The notes under the pieces are model-generated. The model saw only the letters and a program-made list of their open reading frames with translations. It made no database searches and was not told where the DNA came from. This document shows positions 34,659 through 44,201 of a stretch of 64,000 bases of DNA, piece by piece. The DNA lies in contig NVVR01000011.1 in NCBI GenBank assembly GCA_002733415.1, forward strand, positions 1-64,000. The letters run 5' to 3'. Both the position numbers and the translations under genes were made by a program. The stretch is from Kordia sp. (GTDB lineage Bacteria; Bacteroidota; Bacteroidia; Flavobacteriales; Flavobacteriaceae). Each line of letters opens with the position of its first letter. The stretch's first letter is position 1.

Positions 34659-35651
34659 TTAATCCTTATCTAATTTGTACTTTGATAAATCCATTCCGAA
34701 CGTTAAGCTCTTAACCGCAACCAACTCGTCTAATTCAGTTAACGATTTTTTACCGAAGTTACGGAACTTCATCAAGTCATTTTTGTTAAACGAAACTAAG
34801 TCTCCTAAAGTATCAACTTCAGCAGCTTTTAAACAGTTTAATGCACGAACTGAAAGATCCATATCAACAAGCTTAGTTTTAAGCAATTGTCTCATGTGTA
34901 ATGATTCCTCGTCATACGTTTCTGTTTGTGCAATTTCATCAGCCTCTAAAGTGATACGCTCATCAGAGAATAGCATAAAGTGGTGGATTAAAATTCTAGC
35001 AGCATCAGTTAAAGCATCTTTTGGATGAATAGAACCATCTGTTTGAATTTCGAAAACTAATTTTTCATAATCAGTTTTTTGTTCAACACGGAAGTTTTCT
35101 ATTTTATACAAAACATTTTTTATAGGAGTGTATATAGAATCAACAAAGATAGTCCCTAATGGTGCATTAGCTTTTTTATTTTCTTCTGCAGGAACATATC
35201 CTCTACCTTTTTCTATAGTAATTTCCATGTTAAAACTTACCTTAGGATCTAAGTTACAGATAACTAAATCCGTATTTAACACTTGAAATCCAGAGATGAA
35301 TTTTTGAAAATCACCAGCTGTAAGTTGTTTCTTACCAGATACAGAAATAGATACGGTTTCGTTATCTACATCTTCTATTTGTTGCTTAAAACGAACTTGT
35401 TTTAAGTTCAAAATAATTTCTGTAACATCCTCTACAACTCCTGAAATAGTAGAAAATTCGTGCTCTACTCCCTCAATACGAGTTGAAGTAATTGCAAATC
35501 CTTCCAAAGAAGATAATAATACTCTTCTCAGTGCATTACCTACAGTTAAACCATAACCAGGCTCTAAAGGCCTAAATTCGAATTTACCTTCGAATTCAGA
35601 AGAGTCGATCATGATAACCTTATCTGGTTTTTGAAAATTTAAAATTGCCAT
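34659..35651 (-). CDS. rpoA: RNA polymerase alpha subunit
   Basis: The 330-residue protein has the N-terminal assembly domain (about 1-230: [31 protein letters not shown]) and a C-terminal domain with two helix-hairpin-helix elements ([40 protein letters not shown]). It dimerises to nucleate RNA polymerase, and its tail contacts UP elements and regulators. It lies between rpsD and rplQ, as in most bacteria. Confidence 0.98.
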   Translation of the reverse strand: MAILNFQKPDKVIMIDSSEFEGKFEFRPLEPGYGLTVGNALRRVLLSSLEGFAITSTRIEGVEHEFSTISGVVEDVTEIILNLKQVRFKQQIEDVDNETVSISVSGKKQLTAGDFQKFISGFQVLNTDLVICNLDPKVSFNMEITIEKGRGYVPAEENKKANAPLGTIFVDSIYTPIKNVLYKIENFRVEQKTDYEKLVFEIQTDGSIHPKDALTDAARILIHHFMLFSDERITLEADEIAQTETYDEESLHMRQLLKTKLVDMDLSVRALNCLKAAEVDTLGDLVSFNKNDLMKFRNFGKKSLTELDELVAVKSLTFGMDLSKYKLDKD

Positions 35652-35672
35652 TTTTTCTTCATTTTAATTGTT

Positions 35673-35728
35673 ATTCAGTTGCGCGGTTTATAAGTGTGAA
35701 GAAATACGAATAAACCCTTTGGCTGAAT
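35673..35728 (-). promoter_or_regulatory. Two-stem RNA element before rpoA
   Basis: ATTCAG (35673-35678) pairs with CTGAAT (35723-35728). Inside it GGTTTAT (35685-35691) pairs with ATAAACC (35710-35716). It sits in the 95-bp rpsD/rpoA gap with no T-run, so it is not a terminator. A protein-binding leader, for example for S4, is a guess. Confidence 0.35.
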
Positions 35729-35746
35729 CTCAATATGATTAATTTA

Positions 35747-36352
35747 TTACTTAGAATATAATTCTACTATCAATTGTTCTTTGATGTTTTCTGGAATTTG
35801 CAAACGTACTGGTACAGCAACATAAGTTCCTGATTTAGTAGCATCATTCCAAGTCATCCACTCAAAAACATTACTATTATTTGCCAATGAATTTTCAATA
35901 GCAGATAAAGATTTAGATTTTTCTCTTACCCCTACAACATCACCTGCGCTTAAAGAATAAGAAGGTATGTTTACGATTTCTCCGTTAACAGTAATGTGTC
36001 TGTGAGAAACTAATTGACGTGCTCCACTTCTTGAAGGAGAGACACCCATTCTGTAAACAACGTTATCTAATCTTGATTCACATAACTGTAATAAAGCTTC
36101 ACCTGTAATCCCTTTAGAGGCAGATGCTTTCTTAAATAAGTTACGAAATTGACGCTCTAATATACCGTAAGTATATTTCGCTTTTTGCTTTTCCATTAAT
36201 TGGATAGCATATTCTGATTTTTTACCTCTTCTACGAGTGTTACCGTGTTGACCTGGAGGGAAATTTCTTTTTTCAAAAGATTTGTCTTCTCCGAAAATTG
36301 CTTCTCCAAACTTACGAGCAATTTTAGTCTTTGGTCCTGTATATCTTGCCAT
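35747..36352 (-). CDS. rpsD: 30S ribosomal protein S4
   Basis: The 201-residue protein starts [17 protein letters not shown] and has the S4 RNA-binding domain from about 92 ([35 protein letters not shown]). It lacks the N-terminal zinc cysteines of some S4 proteins. It is a primary 16S rRNA binder and, in other bacteria, a translational repressor of the alpha operon. Gaps of 138 bp before and 95 bp after both carry hairpins. Confidence 0.98.
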   Translation of the reverse strand: MARYTGPKTKIARKFGEAIFGEDKSFEKRNFPPGQHGNTRRRGKKSEYAIQLMEKQKAKYTYGILERQFRNLFKKASASKGITGEALLQLCESRLDNVVYRMGVSPSRSGARQLVSHRHITVNGEIVNIPSYSLSAGDVVGVREKSKSLSAIENSLANNSNVFEWMTWNDATKSGTYVAVPVRLQIPENIKEQLIVELYSK

Positions 36353-36443
36353 TTCTAAATTATTAAGAGCGGGGTTATGAATTAAGGCTTATCTATCCTT
36401 CGACAACCATGTAGTCCACTCAGTGATTATTAAATATAAAAAG

Positions 36444-36475
36444 AACTGAAACATAGCATAAGCTACATTTCAGTT
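36444..36475 (-). terminator. Terminator-like hairpin between rpsK and rpsD
   Basis: AACTGAAA-ca-TAGC, loop ATAA, GCTA-ca-TTTCAGTT (36444-36475): 12 paired bases around one 2x2 internal mismatch. On the minus strand CTTTTTATATTT follows. It could end or attenuate transcription before rpsD. Confidence 0.55.
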
Positions 36476-36490
36476 TATTTTCAAAAGTTA

Positions 36491-36880
36491 TTAAACTCTT
36501 CTTCTTTTAGGAGGTCTACAACCATTGTGAGCTGTAGGAGTTACATCGATAATCTCTGTAACATCAATTCCTGCGTTATGTAAAGATCTGATTGCAGACT
36601 CACGTCCGTTTCCTGGTCCTTTTACATAAACTTTTACTTTTCTTAATCCTGCTTCGTGTGCAGTTTTAGCACAATCTTCAGCAGCTGTTTGAGCAGCATA
36701 AGGAGTGTTCTTTTTAGAACCTCTAAAACCCATTTTACCAGCAGAAGACCAAGCTATAACATCACCTTTTTTGTTTGTCAAAGAGATGATAATATTATTG
36801 AATGACGATGATACGTGAGCTTCACCTACCGCGTCTACAACAACCTTTCTTTTTTTAGAACTTTTTGTTGACTTTGCCAT
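36491..36880 (-). CDS. rpsK: 30S ribosomal protein S11
   Basis: The 129-residue protein contains [30 protein letters not shown] and ends [10 protein letters not shown], both diagnostic for S11. It forms the mRNA exit-site platform with S7 and S18. The gene starts 4 bp after rpsM. A 138-bp hairpin-bearing gap follows before rpsD. Confidence 0.98.
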   Translation of the reverse strand: MAKSTKSSKKRKVVVDAVGEAHVSSSFNNIIISLTNKKGDVIAWSSAGKMGFRGSKKNTPYAAQTAAEDCAKTAHEAGLRKVKVYVKGPGNGRESAIRSLHNAGIDVTEIIDVTPTAHNGCRPPKRRRV

Positions 36881-36884
36881 AATA

Positions 36885-37253
36885 TTATGCTTTTTTCTTG
36901 TTAGCTACTGTTTTTCTTCTACCTTTTCTAGTTCTAGAGTTATTCTTAGTTCTTTGCCCTCTTAATGGAAGACCAGTTCTATGACGAATACCTCTGTTAC
37001 ATCCGATATCCATTAAACGTTTGATGTTTAATTGAATTTCCGTACGTAATTCACCTTCAATTGTGAATGATCCAATTGCTTCACGAATGTTCCCGATTTC
37101 TTCATCGTTCCAATCTGACACTTTTGTATCTTCACTTACTCCCGCTGTCGCTAAAGCATTCTTAGCTCTAGTCGAACCTACACCAAATATGTAAGTTAAT
37201 GCGATTACACCCCTTTTATGTTTTGGGATATCAACACCTGCAATTCTAGCCAT
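36885..37253 (-). CDS. rpsM: 30S ribosomal protein S13
   Basis: The 122-residue protein starts [26 protein letters not shown] and has [22 protein letters not shown] near the C-terminus, the S13 signature. It sits in the 30S head and contacts tRNA and the 50S subunit. Its ATG shares one base with the rpmJ stop codon (TAATG), so translation is probably coupled. Confidence 0.98.
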   Translation of the reverse strand: MARIAGVDIPKHKRGVIALTYIFGVGSTRAKNALATAGVSEDTKVSDWNDEEIGNIREAIGSFTIEGELRTEIQLNIKRLMDIGCNRGIRHRTGLPLRGQRTKNNSRTRKGRRKTVANKKKA

Positions 37254-37369
37254 TACCCTTGTCTTTGTTTAAATCTAGGATTCTTTTTATTAATAACGTA
37301 CAATCTACCTTTACGACGTACGATTTTGCACTCTGCACTTCTTTTTTTAATTGATGCTCTTACTTTCAT
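37253..37369 (-). CDS. rpmJ: 50S ribosomal protein L36
   Basis: A 38-residue gene, too short for usual length cut-offs. It reads [21 protein letters not shown] and ends NPRFKQRQG. It is clearly L36 by its start and end. Only one cysteine (Cys14) remains and the zinc ligands are gone, so it is the zinc-free form. It overlaps rpsM by one base and heads the alpha-operon part behind its own -7 box at 37450. Confidence 0.95.
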   Translation of the reverse strand: MKVRASIKKRSAECKIVRRKGRLYVINKKNPRFKQRQG

Positions 37370-37449
37370 CTCGTTGTTTTTATTTTCGAAAACAGAAATC
37401 ACTCACTATTTTCATTGTTTCGTAACAACTATTTAGTTTTACGAGAATG

Positions 37450-37457
37450 CAAAACTA
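37450..37457 (-). promoter_or_regulatory. Internal -7 box before rpmJ-rpsM
   Basis: Plus-strand CAAAACTA is TAGTTTTG on the minus strand (TAnnTTTG), 80 bp before rpmJ, in a 128-bp gap after infA. No TTG at 19 nt. It may give the alpha operon separate expression. Confidence 0.45.
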
Positions 37458-37497
37458 AATAATTGTTAGATATATTAATAATTATTAATCAATTATT

Positions 37498-37713
37498 TTA
37501 ATATCTGTATGTAATTCTTGCTTTTGACAAGTCATAAGGACTCATTTCTAGCTTTACTTTATCACCTGGCAACAACTTAATATAATGCATACGCATCTTA
37601 CCTGATATGTGAGCTGTTACAATGTGACCATTTTCCAACTCAACACGGAACATTGCATTTGATAATGCTTCAATAATACTTCCGTCTTGTTCTATTGCTT
37701 GTTGCTTTGCCAT
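37498..37713 (-). CDS. infA: Translation initiation factor IF-1
   Basis: The 71-residue S1-fold protein ([40 protein letters not shown], ending ITYRY) is IF-1. It binds the 30S A site during initiation. It lies 2 bp after secY, the usual place in Bacteroidota. Confidence 0.97.
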   Translation of the reverse strand: MAKQQAIEQDGSIIEALSNAMFRVELENGHIVTAHISGKMRMHYIKLLPGDKVKLEMSPYDLSKARITYRY

Positions 37714-37715
37714 AG

Positions 37716-39062
37716 TTACGCTACTGCTTTTCTGTTTTTACCAGTTTCCATTAATCCATCATAATGCTTATTTAACAAGTAAGAATTAACTTGTTGCATC
37801 GTATCCATTGCTACACCTACTAAAATTAGTAATGATGTACCTCCGTAAAACAATGCCCAACCTTGCTGAATATTCATCAACTGTATTACAATTGCAGGAC
37901 ATATTGCTATTAGTGCTAAAAAGATAGAACCTGGTAATGTAATTTGAGACATTATCTTATCTAAATAATCAGCAGTTTCAGTTCCTGGTTTGATACCTGG
38001 AATAAAACCATTACTACGCTTTAAGTCATCTGCCATTTTATTGGTAGGAACTGTTATTGCAGTATAAAAATATGTAAAGATGATAATTAGTAATGCGAAC
38101 ACTACATTATACCAAAAACCAAACATATTCGTAAACTCTGTTTTTAAGAAATCAGCAAATGCTCCTTCACCAAACGCTTCTCCTACAACCGCAGGCACAA
38201 ACATAATAGCTTGAGCAAATATAATTGGCATTACCCCTGAAGCGTTTAACTTCAATGGTAAAAACTGTCTAGCTCCTTCTTCATAACCTCCAACTGCTGA
38301 ACGTCTAGCGTACTGAACAGGTACCTGCCTTACCGCTAACACTAACATTATTGAAAGTAGAATAATAACTAACCAAACAATTACTTCTATCAAAAGCATC
38401 ATAACACCACCGTTACCACCATCTCCTGATACTCTAGAACCAATTTCCTGCATAAAAGCACCAGGTAAACTAGCAATAATCCCTACCATAATTAATAGCG
38501 ATATACCGTTACCTATTCCTTTATCAGTAATTTTCTCACCTAACCACATAGCGAATACACACCCTGTAACTAAGATCGTTATAGAAGAAACCCAAAACAT
38601 TCCTCCTCTACCAAAAACAAAAGCTGCTTCAGGAACACCTAAACTAGTTAGACTTCCTAAATAAAATGGTGCTTGAACTACACAAATAACGATGGTTAAC
38701 CAACGTGTAATTTGCGTGATTTTCTTTTGCCCACTTGCACCTTCTTTTTGTAATTTTTGAAGATAAGGAATTGCTATAGTCATTAATTGAACAACAATAG
38801 AAGCAGAAATATAAGGCATTATACCAAGTGCAAATACAGAAGCTTTAGCTAAAGCCCCTCCTGTAAAAGCGTTGATTAAGGCTAAAAAACCTCCATCATC
38901 GAATTTATCACTTAATCCTGACAATTGACTTACGTCTATACCTGGTAACACAATCTGCGCACCAAATCTATAGGCAAGTAATAAAGTTAAAGTAATAAGA
39001 ATTTTATTTCTCAATTCTTCAATTTGCCAAACTCCTTGTATTGATTCTATAATTTTCTTCAT
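37716..39062 (-). CDS. secY: Preprotein translocase subunit SecY
   Basis: The 448-residue protein has ten membrane segments. Signatures include the plug/helix 2 region ([21 protein letters not shown], about 73-93), [26 protein letters not shown] and the cytosolic loop [20 protein letters not shown]. It is the channel for Sec export and works with Ffh-delivered ribosomes. It lies 9 bp after rplO. Confidence 0.98.
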   Translation of the reverse strand: MKKIIESIQGVWQIEELRNKILITLTLLLAYRFGAQIVLPGIDVSQLSGLSDKFDDGGFLALINAFTGGALAKASVFALGIMPYISASIVVQLMTIAIPYLQKLQKEGASGQKKITQITRWLTIVICVVQAPFYLGSLTSLGVPEAAFVFGRGGMFWVSSITILVTGCVFAMWLGEKITDKGIGNGISLLIMVGIIASLPGAFMQEIGSRVSGDGGNGGVMMLLIEVIVWLVIILLSIMLVLAVRQVPVQYARRSAVGGYEEGARQFLPLKLNASGVMPIIFAQAIMFVPAVVGEAFGEGAFADFLKTEFTNMFGFWYNVVFALLIIIFTYFYTAITVPTNKMADDLKRSNGFIPGIKPGTETADYLDKIMSQITLPGSIFLALIAICPAIVIQLMNIQQGWALFYGGTSLLILVGVAMDTMQQVNSYLLNKHYDGLMETGKNRKAVA

Positions 39063-39071
39063 GAAATAATA

Positions 39072-39524
39072 TTATAAAGCTTCAGCAGATCCTCCAGCCG
39101 CTTCGATAGCCGCTTTTGCATTTGCAGTAAACTTATGAACAGAAACTGTTAACTTTGCTTTTAACTCTCCTCTACCTAAAATTTTAACTAAGTCGTTTTT
39201 GCCAACAATTCTGTTAGCAATCAACACGTCTAAATCTACAGTGTCAGTAAGTTTTCCAGCGTCTACCAATTCTTGTAAAGTATCCAAGTTTACACCTGCA
39301 AATTCTTTACGATTGATGTTTGTGAAACCAAACTTAGGAACACGACGTTGTAAAGGCATTTGACCTCCTTCAAAACCAATCTTTCTAGAATATCCAGATC
39401 TTGACTTTGCCCCTTTATGTCCTCTAGCTGCAGTACCACCTTTTCCAGAACCTTGACCTCTACCAAGTCTCTTAGAATTGTTACGTACTGAACCTTCAGC
39501 TGGTTTTAAATTACTTAAATCCAT
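39072..39524 (-). CDS. rplO: 50S ribosomal protein L15
   Basis: The 150-residue protein begins [15 protein letters not shown] and has the Gly/Arg-rich [26 protein letters not shown] extension, then [18 protein letters not shown], the L15 signature. It is a late-assembling 23S binder. It starts 16 bp after rpmD and precedes secY. Confidence 0.98.
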   Translation of the reverse strand: MDLSNLKPAEGSVRNNSKRLGRGQGSGKGGTAARGHKGAKSRSGYSRKIGFEGGQMPLQRRVPKFGFTNINRKEFAGVNLDTLQELVDAGKLTDTVDLDVLIANRIVGKNDLVKILGRGELKAKLTVSVHKFTANAKAAIEAAGGSAEAL

Positions 39525-39540
39525 GTTATAAATGTTTTAA

Positions 39541-39720
39541 TTAAGCTTCTTCTACAGAAACTAAATGTTGAACTTTGTTTACCATACCAATTATTGTTGG
39601 TGAGGCATCATGCTCTATAGTTTGATTTAACTTTTTAAGACCAAGAGAAATTAATGTTCTCTTTTGTCTCTCTGGTCTACCTATAGGGCTATTTACTAAT
39701 GTTACTTTAATCTTTGCCAT
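39541..39720 (-). CDS. rpmD: 50S ribosomal protein L30
   Basis: A 59-residue gene, missed by common length cut-offs. It reads MAKIKVTLVNSPIGRPERQK and ends KVQHLVSVEEA, with the L30 segment TLISLGLKKLNQTIEH. It lies 11 bp after rpsE and 16 bp before rplO, the standard spc-operon position. Confidence 0.96.
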   Translation of the reverse strand: MAKIKVTLVNSPIGRPERQKRTLISLGLKKLNQTIEHDASPTIIGMVNKVQHLVSVEEA

Positions 39721-39731
39721 CTTTAACTTGA

Positions 39732-40256
39732 TTAACCTTTAAACAATTTTTCTAAAGAAATACCTCTTTGTCTCGCAACATCTTTAGCATCTCTTAATTG
39801 CAATAAAGCATTAAAAGTTGCTTTAACTACGTTATGAGCGTTAGAAGATCCTTGAGATTTAGATAATACATCATGTACACCTACAGCCTCAAGCACATGA
39901 CGCATAGCACCACCTGCAATTACTCCTGTACCAGGAGCAGCTGGGATGATGTTAACTCTTGCACCACCAAACTTACCTAATTGTTGGTGAGGTAACGTTC
40001 CTTTAATCAAAGGAATACGCACCAAGTTTTTCTTAGCATCTTCGATAGCTTTAGCGATAGCACTAGCAACGTCTTTAGATTTCCCTAAACCGTGACCAAC
40101 AACACCCGCTTCATCTCCAACTACAACAATAGCTGAAAATCCGAATGCTCTACCACCCTTTGTTACTTTAGTAACACGATTTACACCAACTAAACGATCT
40201 TTAAGATCTAAACCCTGAGGTTTTACTAGTTCTGCATTTTTATTAGTTTGAAACAT
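39732..40256 (-). CDS. rpsE: 30S ribosomal protein S5
   Basis: The 174-residue protein has the double-stranded-RNA-like N-domain ([27 protein letters not shown]) and the C-domain [34 protein letters not shown]. It controls decoding fidelity with S4. The spectinomycin-site loop VTKGGR looks unmutated. It lies 6 bp after rplR. Confidence 0.98.
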   Translation of the reverse strand: MFQTNKNAELVKPQGLDLKDRLVGVNRVTKVTKGGRAFGFSAIVVVGDEAGVVGHGLGKSKDVASAIAKAIEDAKKNLVRIPLIKGTLPHQQLGKFGGARVNIIPAAPGTGVIAGGAMRHVLEAVGVHDVLSKSQGSSNAHNVVKATFNALLQLRDAKDVARQRGISLEKLFKG

Positions 40257-40262
40257 AATTTC

Positions 40263-40619
40263 TTAAAATTTTAATCCACCTTCTCTAGCTCCGTCAGCTA
40301 ATGACTTAATTCTACCATGGTATAAAGCACCACCTCTATCAAAAGAGATTGTATTAACACCAGCTTTGATAGCCTTTTCAGCAACAGCTTTACCAACTAA
40401 AGCAGCGATTTCAGATTTAGTAGCTTTTTCAGTACTAATTTCTTTATCTCTTGAAGAAGATGCAACAATTGTTTTTCCAGTTACGTCATCAATCACTTGT
40501 GCGTAAATTTCTTTATTACTTCTGTAAATAGCCAATCTTGGTCTTTCAGATGTACCAGAAACAATCTTTCTAACTCTGTTATGAATTCTTGCTTTTCTTT
40601 CTGTTTTTGATAATTTCAT
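40263..40619 (-). CDS. rplR: 50S ribosomal protein L18
   Basis: The 118-residue protein starts [29 protein letters not shown] and ends [26 protein letters not shown], the 5S rRNA-binding L18. It follows rplF after a 113-bp gap holding a strong hairpin, and precedes rpsE by 6 bp. Confidence 0.98.
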   Translation of the reverse strand: MKLSKTERKARIHNRVRKIVSGTSERPRLAIYRSNKEIYAQVIDDVTGKTIVASSSRDKEISTEKATKSEIAALVGKAVAEKAIKAGVNTISFDRGGALYHGRIKSLADGAREGGLKF

Positions 40620-40664
40620 TTGTCTTTTTTTAGTATTTTAATAGCTTTATAAAACTTGTAAAAC

Positions 40665-40703
40665 CCAACAATCATTAAAATTTAACGTAAAAATGATTGT
40701 TGG
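40665..40703 (-). terminator. Terminator-like hairpin between rplF and rplR
   Basis: CCAACAATCATT (40665-40676) pairs perfectly with AATGATTGTTGG (40692-40703) over a 15-nt loop. On the minus strand GTTTTACAAGTTTTAT follows. It splits the spc operon; attenuation or RNA processing is inferred. Confidence 0.6.
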
Positions 40704-40732
40704 CTCACTTATTTTATGCCGCCTTAAAAATA

Positions 40733-41275
40733 TTAAGCCGATTTACCAGCTTTTCTTCTTAACACTTCTCCAACAAACTTAACACCTTTACCTTTATACG
40801 GCTCTGGTCTACGGTAAGAACGAATTTTTGCCGCTACTTGCCCTACTAATTGTTTGTCTGCAGATGTTAATTTTATAATTGGATTTTTACCTTTGTTAGA
40901 CACTGTTTCAACTTTCACTTCTGAAGCTATATCTAAAACAATGTTGTGAGAGAAACCTAAAGCTAAATCAAGTTTTTGACCTTGATTACTTGCTCTATAC
41001 CCTACACCAACTAATTCCAATTCTTTAGAGAACCCTTTAGTTACACCTTCAATCATATTAAAGATTAAAGCTCTATACAATCCGTGCTTTGCTCTAATAT
41101 CTTTATTATCTGATGAACGATCTAAAGTAATTACTCCTTCTTCTATCTTAACAGTTACATCTAAAACTTCTTGAGTTAATTCACCCAATTTACCTTTTAC
41201 TGTAACTACTCCGTCTTTTACTTCAACTGTAACTCCTGCTGGAATTGCAATTGGACTTTTACCTATTCTTGACAT
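40733..41275 (-). CDS. rplF: 50S ribosomal protein L6
   Basis: The 180-residue protein has MSRIGKSPIAIPAGVTVEV at the start and the second-repeat signature RSYRRPEPYKGKGVKFVGE near the end. Two similar folded halves bind the sarcin-ricin region of 23S rRNA. It lies 18 bp after rpsH. Confidence 0.98.
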   Translation of the reverse strand: MSRIGKSPIAIPAGVTVEVKDGVVTVKGKLGELTQEVLDVTVKIEEGVITLDRSSDNKDIRAKHGLYRALIFNMIEGVTKGFSKELELVGVGYRASNQGQKLDLALGFSHNIVLDIASEVKVETVSNKGKNPIIKLTSADKQLVGQVAAKIRSYRRPEPYKGKGVKFVGEVLRRKAGKSA

Positions 41276-41293
41276 GCTTTCTTGTCTTTAAAA

Positions 41294-41689
41294 TTAGTAA
41301 ACTGAACAAATAACTTCTCCTCCAACATTCTCTCTACGAGCTTGTTTTCCTGTCATTACTCCTTTAGAAGTAGAAATGATCGCAACACCTAAACTATTCA
41401 AAATTCTTGGCATTTCAGAAGAAGAAACGTACTTACGTAAACCTGGTTTACTTACTCTTTCTATCTTTCTAATTACAGACTGCTTGTTTTCATCATATTT
41501 CAAAGCAATTTTAATTGAACCTTGTACTGATGAATCATCAAATTTGTAACTTAAAATATAACCTTGATCAAATAAGATCTTAGTTATAGCTTTCTTTAAA
41601 TTAGATGCAGGAATTTCAACCACTCTGTGGTTGGCTCTCACTGCATTCCTAACTCTTGTTAGGTAATCCGCTATTGGATCTGTATACAT
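41294..41689 (-). CDS. rpsH: 30S ribosomal protein S8
   Basis: The 131-residue protein starts MYTDPIADYLTRVRNA and ends GVMTGKQARRENVGGEVICSVY, both typical of S8. The frame is open to 41728, but that extension would run through a strong RNA hairpin (41714-41738), so the ATG at 41689 is chosen. S8 binds helix 21 of 16S rRNA and represses its own operon in E. coli; the hairpin lies just upstream. Confidence 0.97.
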   Translation of the reverse strand: MYTDPIADYLTRVRNAVRANHRVVEIPASNLKKAITKILFDQGYILSYKFDDSSVQGSIKIALKYDENKQSVIRKIERVSKPGLRKYVSSSEMPRILNSLGVAIISTSKGVMTGKQARRENVGGEVICSVY

Positions 41690-41713
41690 ATATATTAATT
41701 TGCGGCTTTGGTT

Positions 41714-41738
41714 TTCGGCAGTAAACACTACTGCCGAA
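41714..41738 (-). promoter_or_regulatory. Perfect hairpin in the rpsN/rpsH gap
   Basis: TTCGGCAGT (41714-41722) pairs with ACTGCCGAA (41730-41738), a 9-bp G/C-containing stem with a 7-nt loop. On the minus strand a further GGTT/AACC pair can extend it across a bulge. No T-run follows, so it is not an intrinsic terminator. It lies 25 nt before the S8 start codon. An S8-binding leader is possible. Confidence 0.45.
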
Positions 41739-41760
41739 CCTTAAACCAATTTATAAACTT

Positions 41761-42030
41761 TTACCAACTGGCTTTTCTTACTCCAGGTATTAACCCTTGA
41801 TTAGCCATTTCTCTGAATGTAACACGAGAAATTCCGAACGTACGCATGTATCCTTTTGGACGTCCTGTTATTTTACATCTGTTATGTAAACGAACTGGAG
41901 ATGCGTTTTTCGGTAATTTTTGCAATGCGTCATAATCACCAGCTTTTTTCAAAGCAGCTCTTTTAACAGCATATTTAGCAACTAACTTACGTCTTTTGAC
42001 CTCACGGGCCTTCATCGATTCTTTAGCCAT
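41761..42030 (-). CDS. rpsN: 30S ribosomal protein S14
   Basis: The 89-residue protein contains [31 protein letters not shown] and ends [11 protein letters not shown]. It is the longer S14 form without the CxxC pairs, so zinc-independent. It follows rplE by 1 bp. It helps build the 30S head. Confidence 0.97.
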   Translation of the reverse strand: MAKESMKAREVKRRKLVAKYAVKRAALKKAGDYDALQKLPKNASPVRLHNRCKITGRPKGYMRTFGISRVTFREMANQGLIPGVRKASW

Positions 42031-42031
42031 A

Positions 42032-42583
42032 TTAATTCTTTTTAAAAGGTAAACCTAATTCAGTTAATAATGATTTTGCTTCTTTATCGGTATCAGCTGA
42101 AGTTACAAATGTAATATTCATTCCACCAATTTTATTAACTTTATCAATATTTATTTCTGGGAAGATAATTTGCTCAGTAATCCCTAAACTATAGTTACCT
42201 CTTCCATCAAAACCATTGGCTTTGATTCCACCGAAATCTCTTACACGTGGTAAAGATGATGTAACTAATCTGTCTAAAAATTCATACATTCTTTCAGCAC
42301 GCAACGTAACTTTAACACCAATTGGCATTCCTTTACGTAATTTGAAAGTTGCAACATCTTTCTTAGATAATGTAGACACAGCTTGTTGTCCTGAAATCTT
42401 AGTGATTTCTTCTAACGCGTGATCTATCAATTTCTTGTCAGATACTGCAGCACCTACACCTTTAGAAATTATTATTTTTTCTAATTTAGGCACTTGCATT
42501 ATATTCTTGTAACTAAATTCTTCTGTAAGAGCAGTAACAATTCTGTCCTTGTACTCTTGTTTTAATCTTGAAACGTAAGCCAT
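42032..42583 (-). CDS. rplE: 50S ribosomal protein L5
   Basis: The 183-residue protein has [40 protein letters not shown] and PRVRDFGGI, signatures of the 5S-rRNA-binding L5. It contacts P-site tRNA at the central protuberance. It lies 2 bp after rplX. Confidence 0.98.
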   Translation of the reverse strand: MAYVSRLKQEYKDRIVTALTEEFSYKNIMQVPKLEKIIISKGVGAAVSDKKLIDHALEEITKISGQQAVSTLSKKDVATFKLRKGMPIGVKVTLRAERMYEFLDRLVTSSLPRVRDFGGIKANGFDGRGNYSLGITEQIIFPEINIDKVNKIGGMNITFVTSADTDKEAKSLLTELGLPFKKN

Positions 42584-42585
42584 AA

Positions 42586-42897
42586 CTAAATTACTTCATT
42601 AGATTTTTTAGAAACTCTTACCTTATCTTTTCCTTCACCTTTATAACCAACTCTGGTAGCTTTACCATCTTTCGTTAATAAAGATAAATTAGAGATTTGC
42701 ATAGCAGCCTCTTTTTTTACGATTCCTCCTTGAGGATTTGCAGCGTCAGGCTTAACATGCTTTGAAACCATGTTTACACCTTCAACAATCGCTTTGTTTT
42801 TTTCACGAAGAATTTTTGTAACAGTACCTTCAGATCCCTTGTGATCTCCAGCAATTACTCTAACTGTATCTCCTGTTTTTATCTTTAACTTTGTCAT
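42586..42897 (-). CDS. rplX: 50S ribosomal protein L24
   Basis: The 103-residue protein has the KOW motif near its start ([26 protein letters not shown]) and [24 protein letters not shown]. It starts 50S assembly at the 5' end of 23S rRNA. It lies 12 bp after rplN. Confidence 0.98.
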   Translation of the reverse strand: MTKLKIKTGDTVRVIAGDHKGSEGTVTKILREKNKAIVEGVNMVSKHVKPDAANPQGGIVKKEAAMQISNLSLLTKDGKATRVGYKGEGKDKVRVSKKSNEVI

Positions 42898-42909
42898 CTT
42901 TACAAAATA

Positions 42910-43278
42910 TTAAAGCACTTCAGGTGCTAATGATACAATCTTCATAAATCCTTTATCACGAAGTTCTCTTGATACTGGTCCAAAAACACGTGTTCCACGC
43001 ATTTCTCCTGTAGGATTCAACAACACACATGCATTATCATCAAAACGGATATAAGAACCATCTGGCCTTCTAATCTCTTTTTTAACTCTAATCACAACAG
43101 CTGTAGAAACCTGTCCTTTCTTTACACTACCGTTTGGAGTAACATCTTTAATTGTAACAACAATTTTATCTCCAACAGAAGCATACCTTCTTTTAGTTCC
43201 ACCAAGAACACGGATAGTTAACACTTCCTTTGCTCCGGTATTATCTGCAACTCTAAGTCTTGATTCTTGTTGTACCAT
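42910..43278 (-). CDS. rplN: 50S ribosomal protein L14
   Basis: The 122-residue beta-barrel protein starts [20 protein letters not shown] and contains [28 protein letters not shown], the L14 signature. It bridges 50S and 30S. Its ATG overlaps the rpsQ stop by one base. Confidence 0.98.
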   Translation of the reverse strand: MVQQESRLRVADNTGAKEVLTIRVLGGTKRRYASVGDKIVVTIKDVTPNGSVKKGQVSTAVVIRVKKEIRRPDGSYIRFDDNACVLLNPTGEMRGTRVFGPVSRELRDKGFMKIVSLAPEVL

Positions 43279-43535
43279 TATTTTGCTCTTTCAATTATTT
43301 CTACTAATCTCCAACATTTAGATTTACTTAAAGGTCGTGTTTCCATGATCTTTACAGTATCCCCGATATTGCAATCGTTTGTTTCATCGTGTGCAACGTA
43401 CTTTTTCGTTTTTAAAACGAATTTTCCGTACATAGGATGCTTTACTTTCTTAACTTCAGAAACCACTATTGATTTCGTCATTTTATTACTCGTAACTATT
43501 CCTATTCTTTCTTTTCTTAAATTTCTTTTTTCCAT
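43278..43535 (-). CDS. rpsQ: 30S ribosomal protein S17
   Basis: The 85-residue OB-fold protein starts [19 protein letters not shown] and contains [37 protein letters not shown], the S17 signature. It is an early 16S rRNA binder. It lies 18 bp after rpmC. Confidence 0.98.
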   Translation of the reverse strand: MEKRNLRKERIGIVTSNKMTKSIVVSEVKKVKHPMYGKFVLKTKKYVAHDETNDCNIGDTVKIMETRPLSKSKCWRLVEIIERAK

Positions 43536-43553
43536 CTTTCAGTAGAGTAACTA

Positions 43554-43745
43554 TTATTGTAATCCTCTTTTAGTTAGTTCAGTTGCAACACGTGCTACTG
43601 ATCTTCTTACTGTACGTATTTGTAACGGATTATCCAAAGGTTGGATAGCGTGAGCAAATTTTAATTCAGTATAACTCTTCTTAAGTTCTGCAAACTTTGT
43701 TTGCAAATCATCTGTAGACAGATCTTTTATTTCTGATTGTTTCAT
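43554..43745 (-). CDS. rpmC: 50S ribosomal protein L29
   Basis: The 63-residue helical protein (MKQSEIKDLSTDDLQTKFAE, ending VARVATELTKRGLQ) is L29. It borders the tunnel exit, where SRP and trigger factor dock. It lies 17 bp after rplP. Confidence 0.97.
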   Translation of the reverse strand: MKQSEIKDLSTDDLQTKFAELKKSYTELKFAHAIQPLDNPLQIRTVRRSVARVATELTKRGLQ

Positions 43746-43762
43746 GATCTTAAAATTTACAA

Positions 43763-44182
43763 TTACGCTTGATAATCTCTAGCGATAACAAATTTAGTTT
43801 GAACTGGAAGTTTTTGTGCTGCTAAACGTAACGCTTCTTTTGCAACTTCTATTGGCACTCCACCAACTTCAAAAATTAATCTTCCTGGTCTTACAACTGC
43901 AGCCCAATATTCAACTGAACCTTTACCTTTACCCATACGTACTTCAAGAGGTTTCTTTGTAATAGGCTTATCTGGAAATATTTTAATCCAAAGTTGACCC
44001 TCTCTTTTCATATGACGAGTTGCAGCAATACGCGCAGCTTCTATTTGACGAGCAGTAATAAATTTAGAATCTAGTGATTTAATACCGAACATACCATTTG
44101 AAAGTTGATGACCCCTTTCAGAGTTCCCTTTCATACGGCCTTTTTGCACCTTACGGTACTTTGTTTTTTTTGGCTGTAACAT
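43763..44182 (-). CDS. rplP: 50S ribosomal protein L16
   Basis: The 139-residue protein starts [19 protein letters not shown] and contains [33 protein letters not shown], the L16 signature. It contacts the A-site tRNA elbow. It lies 19 bp after rpsC. Confidence 0.98.
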   Translation of the reverse strand: MLQPKKTKYRKVQKGRMKGNSERGHQLSNGMFGIKSLDSKFITARQIEAARIAATRHMKREGQLWIKIFPDKPITKKPLEVRMGKGKGSVEYWAAVVRPGRLIFEVGGVPIEVAKEALRLAAQKLPVQTKFVIARDYQA

Positions 44183-44201
44183 CTTGTTTCTTGTCTTTTA
44201 A

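Noticed and set aside
41690-41728. Longer S8 starting at 41728
   Set aside because: The extension is not S8-like and is formed by the hairpin sequence; MYTDPIADYL is the usual N-terminus.
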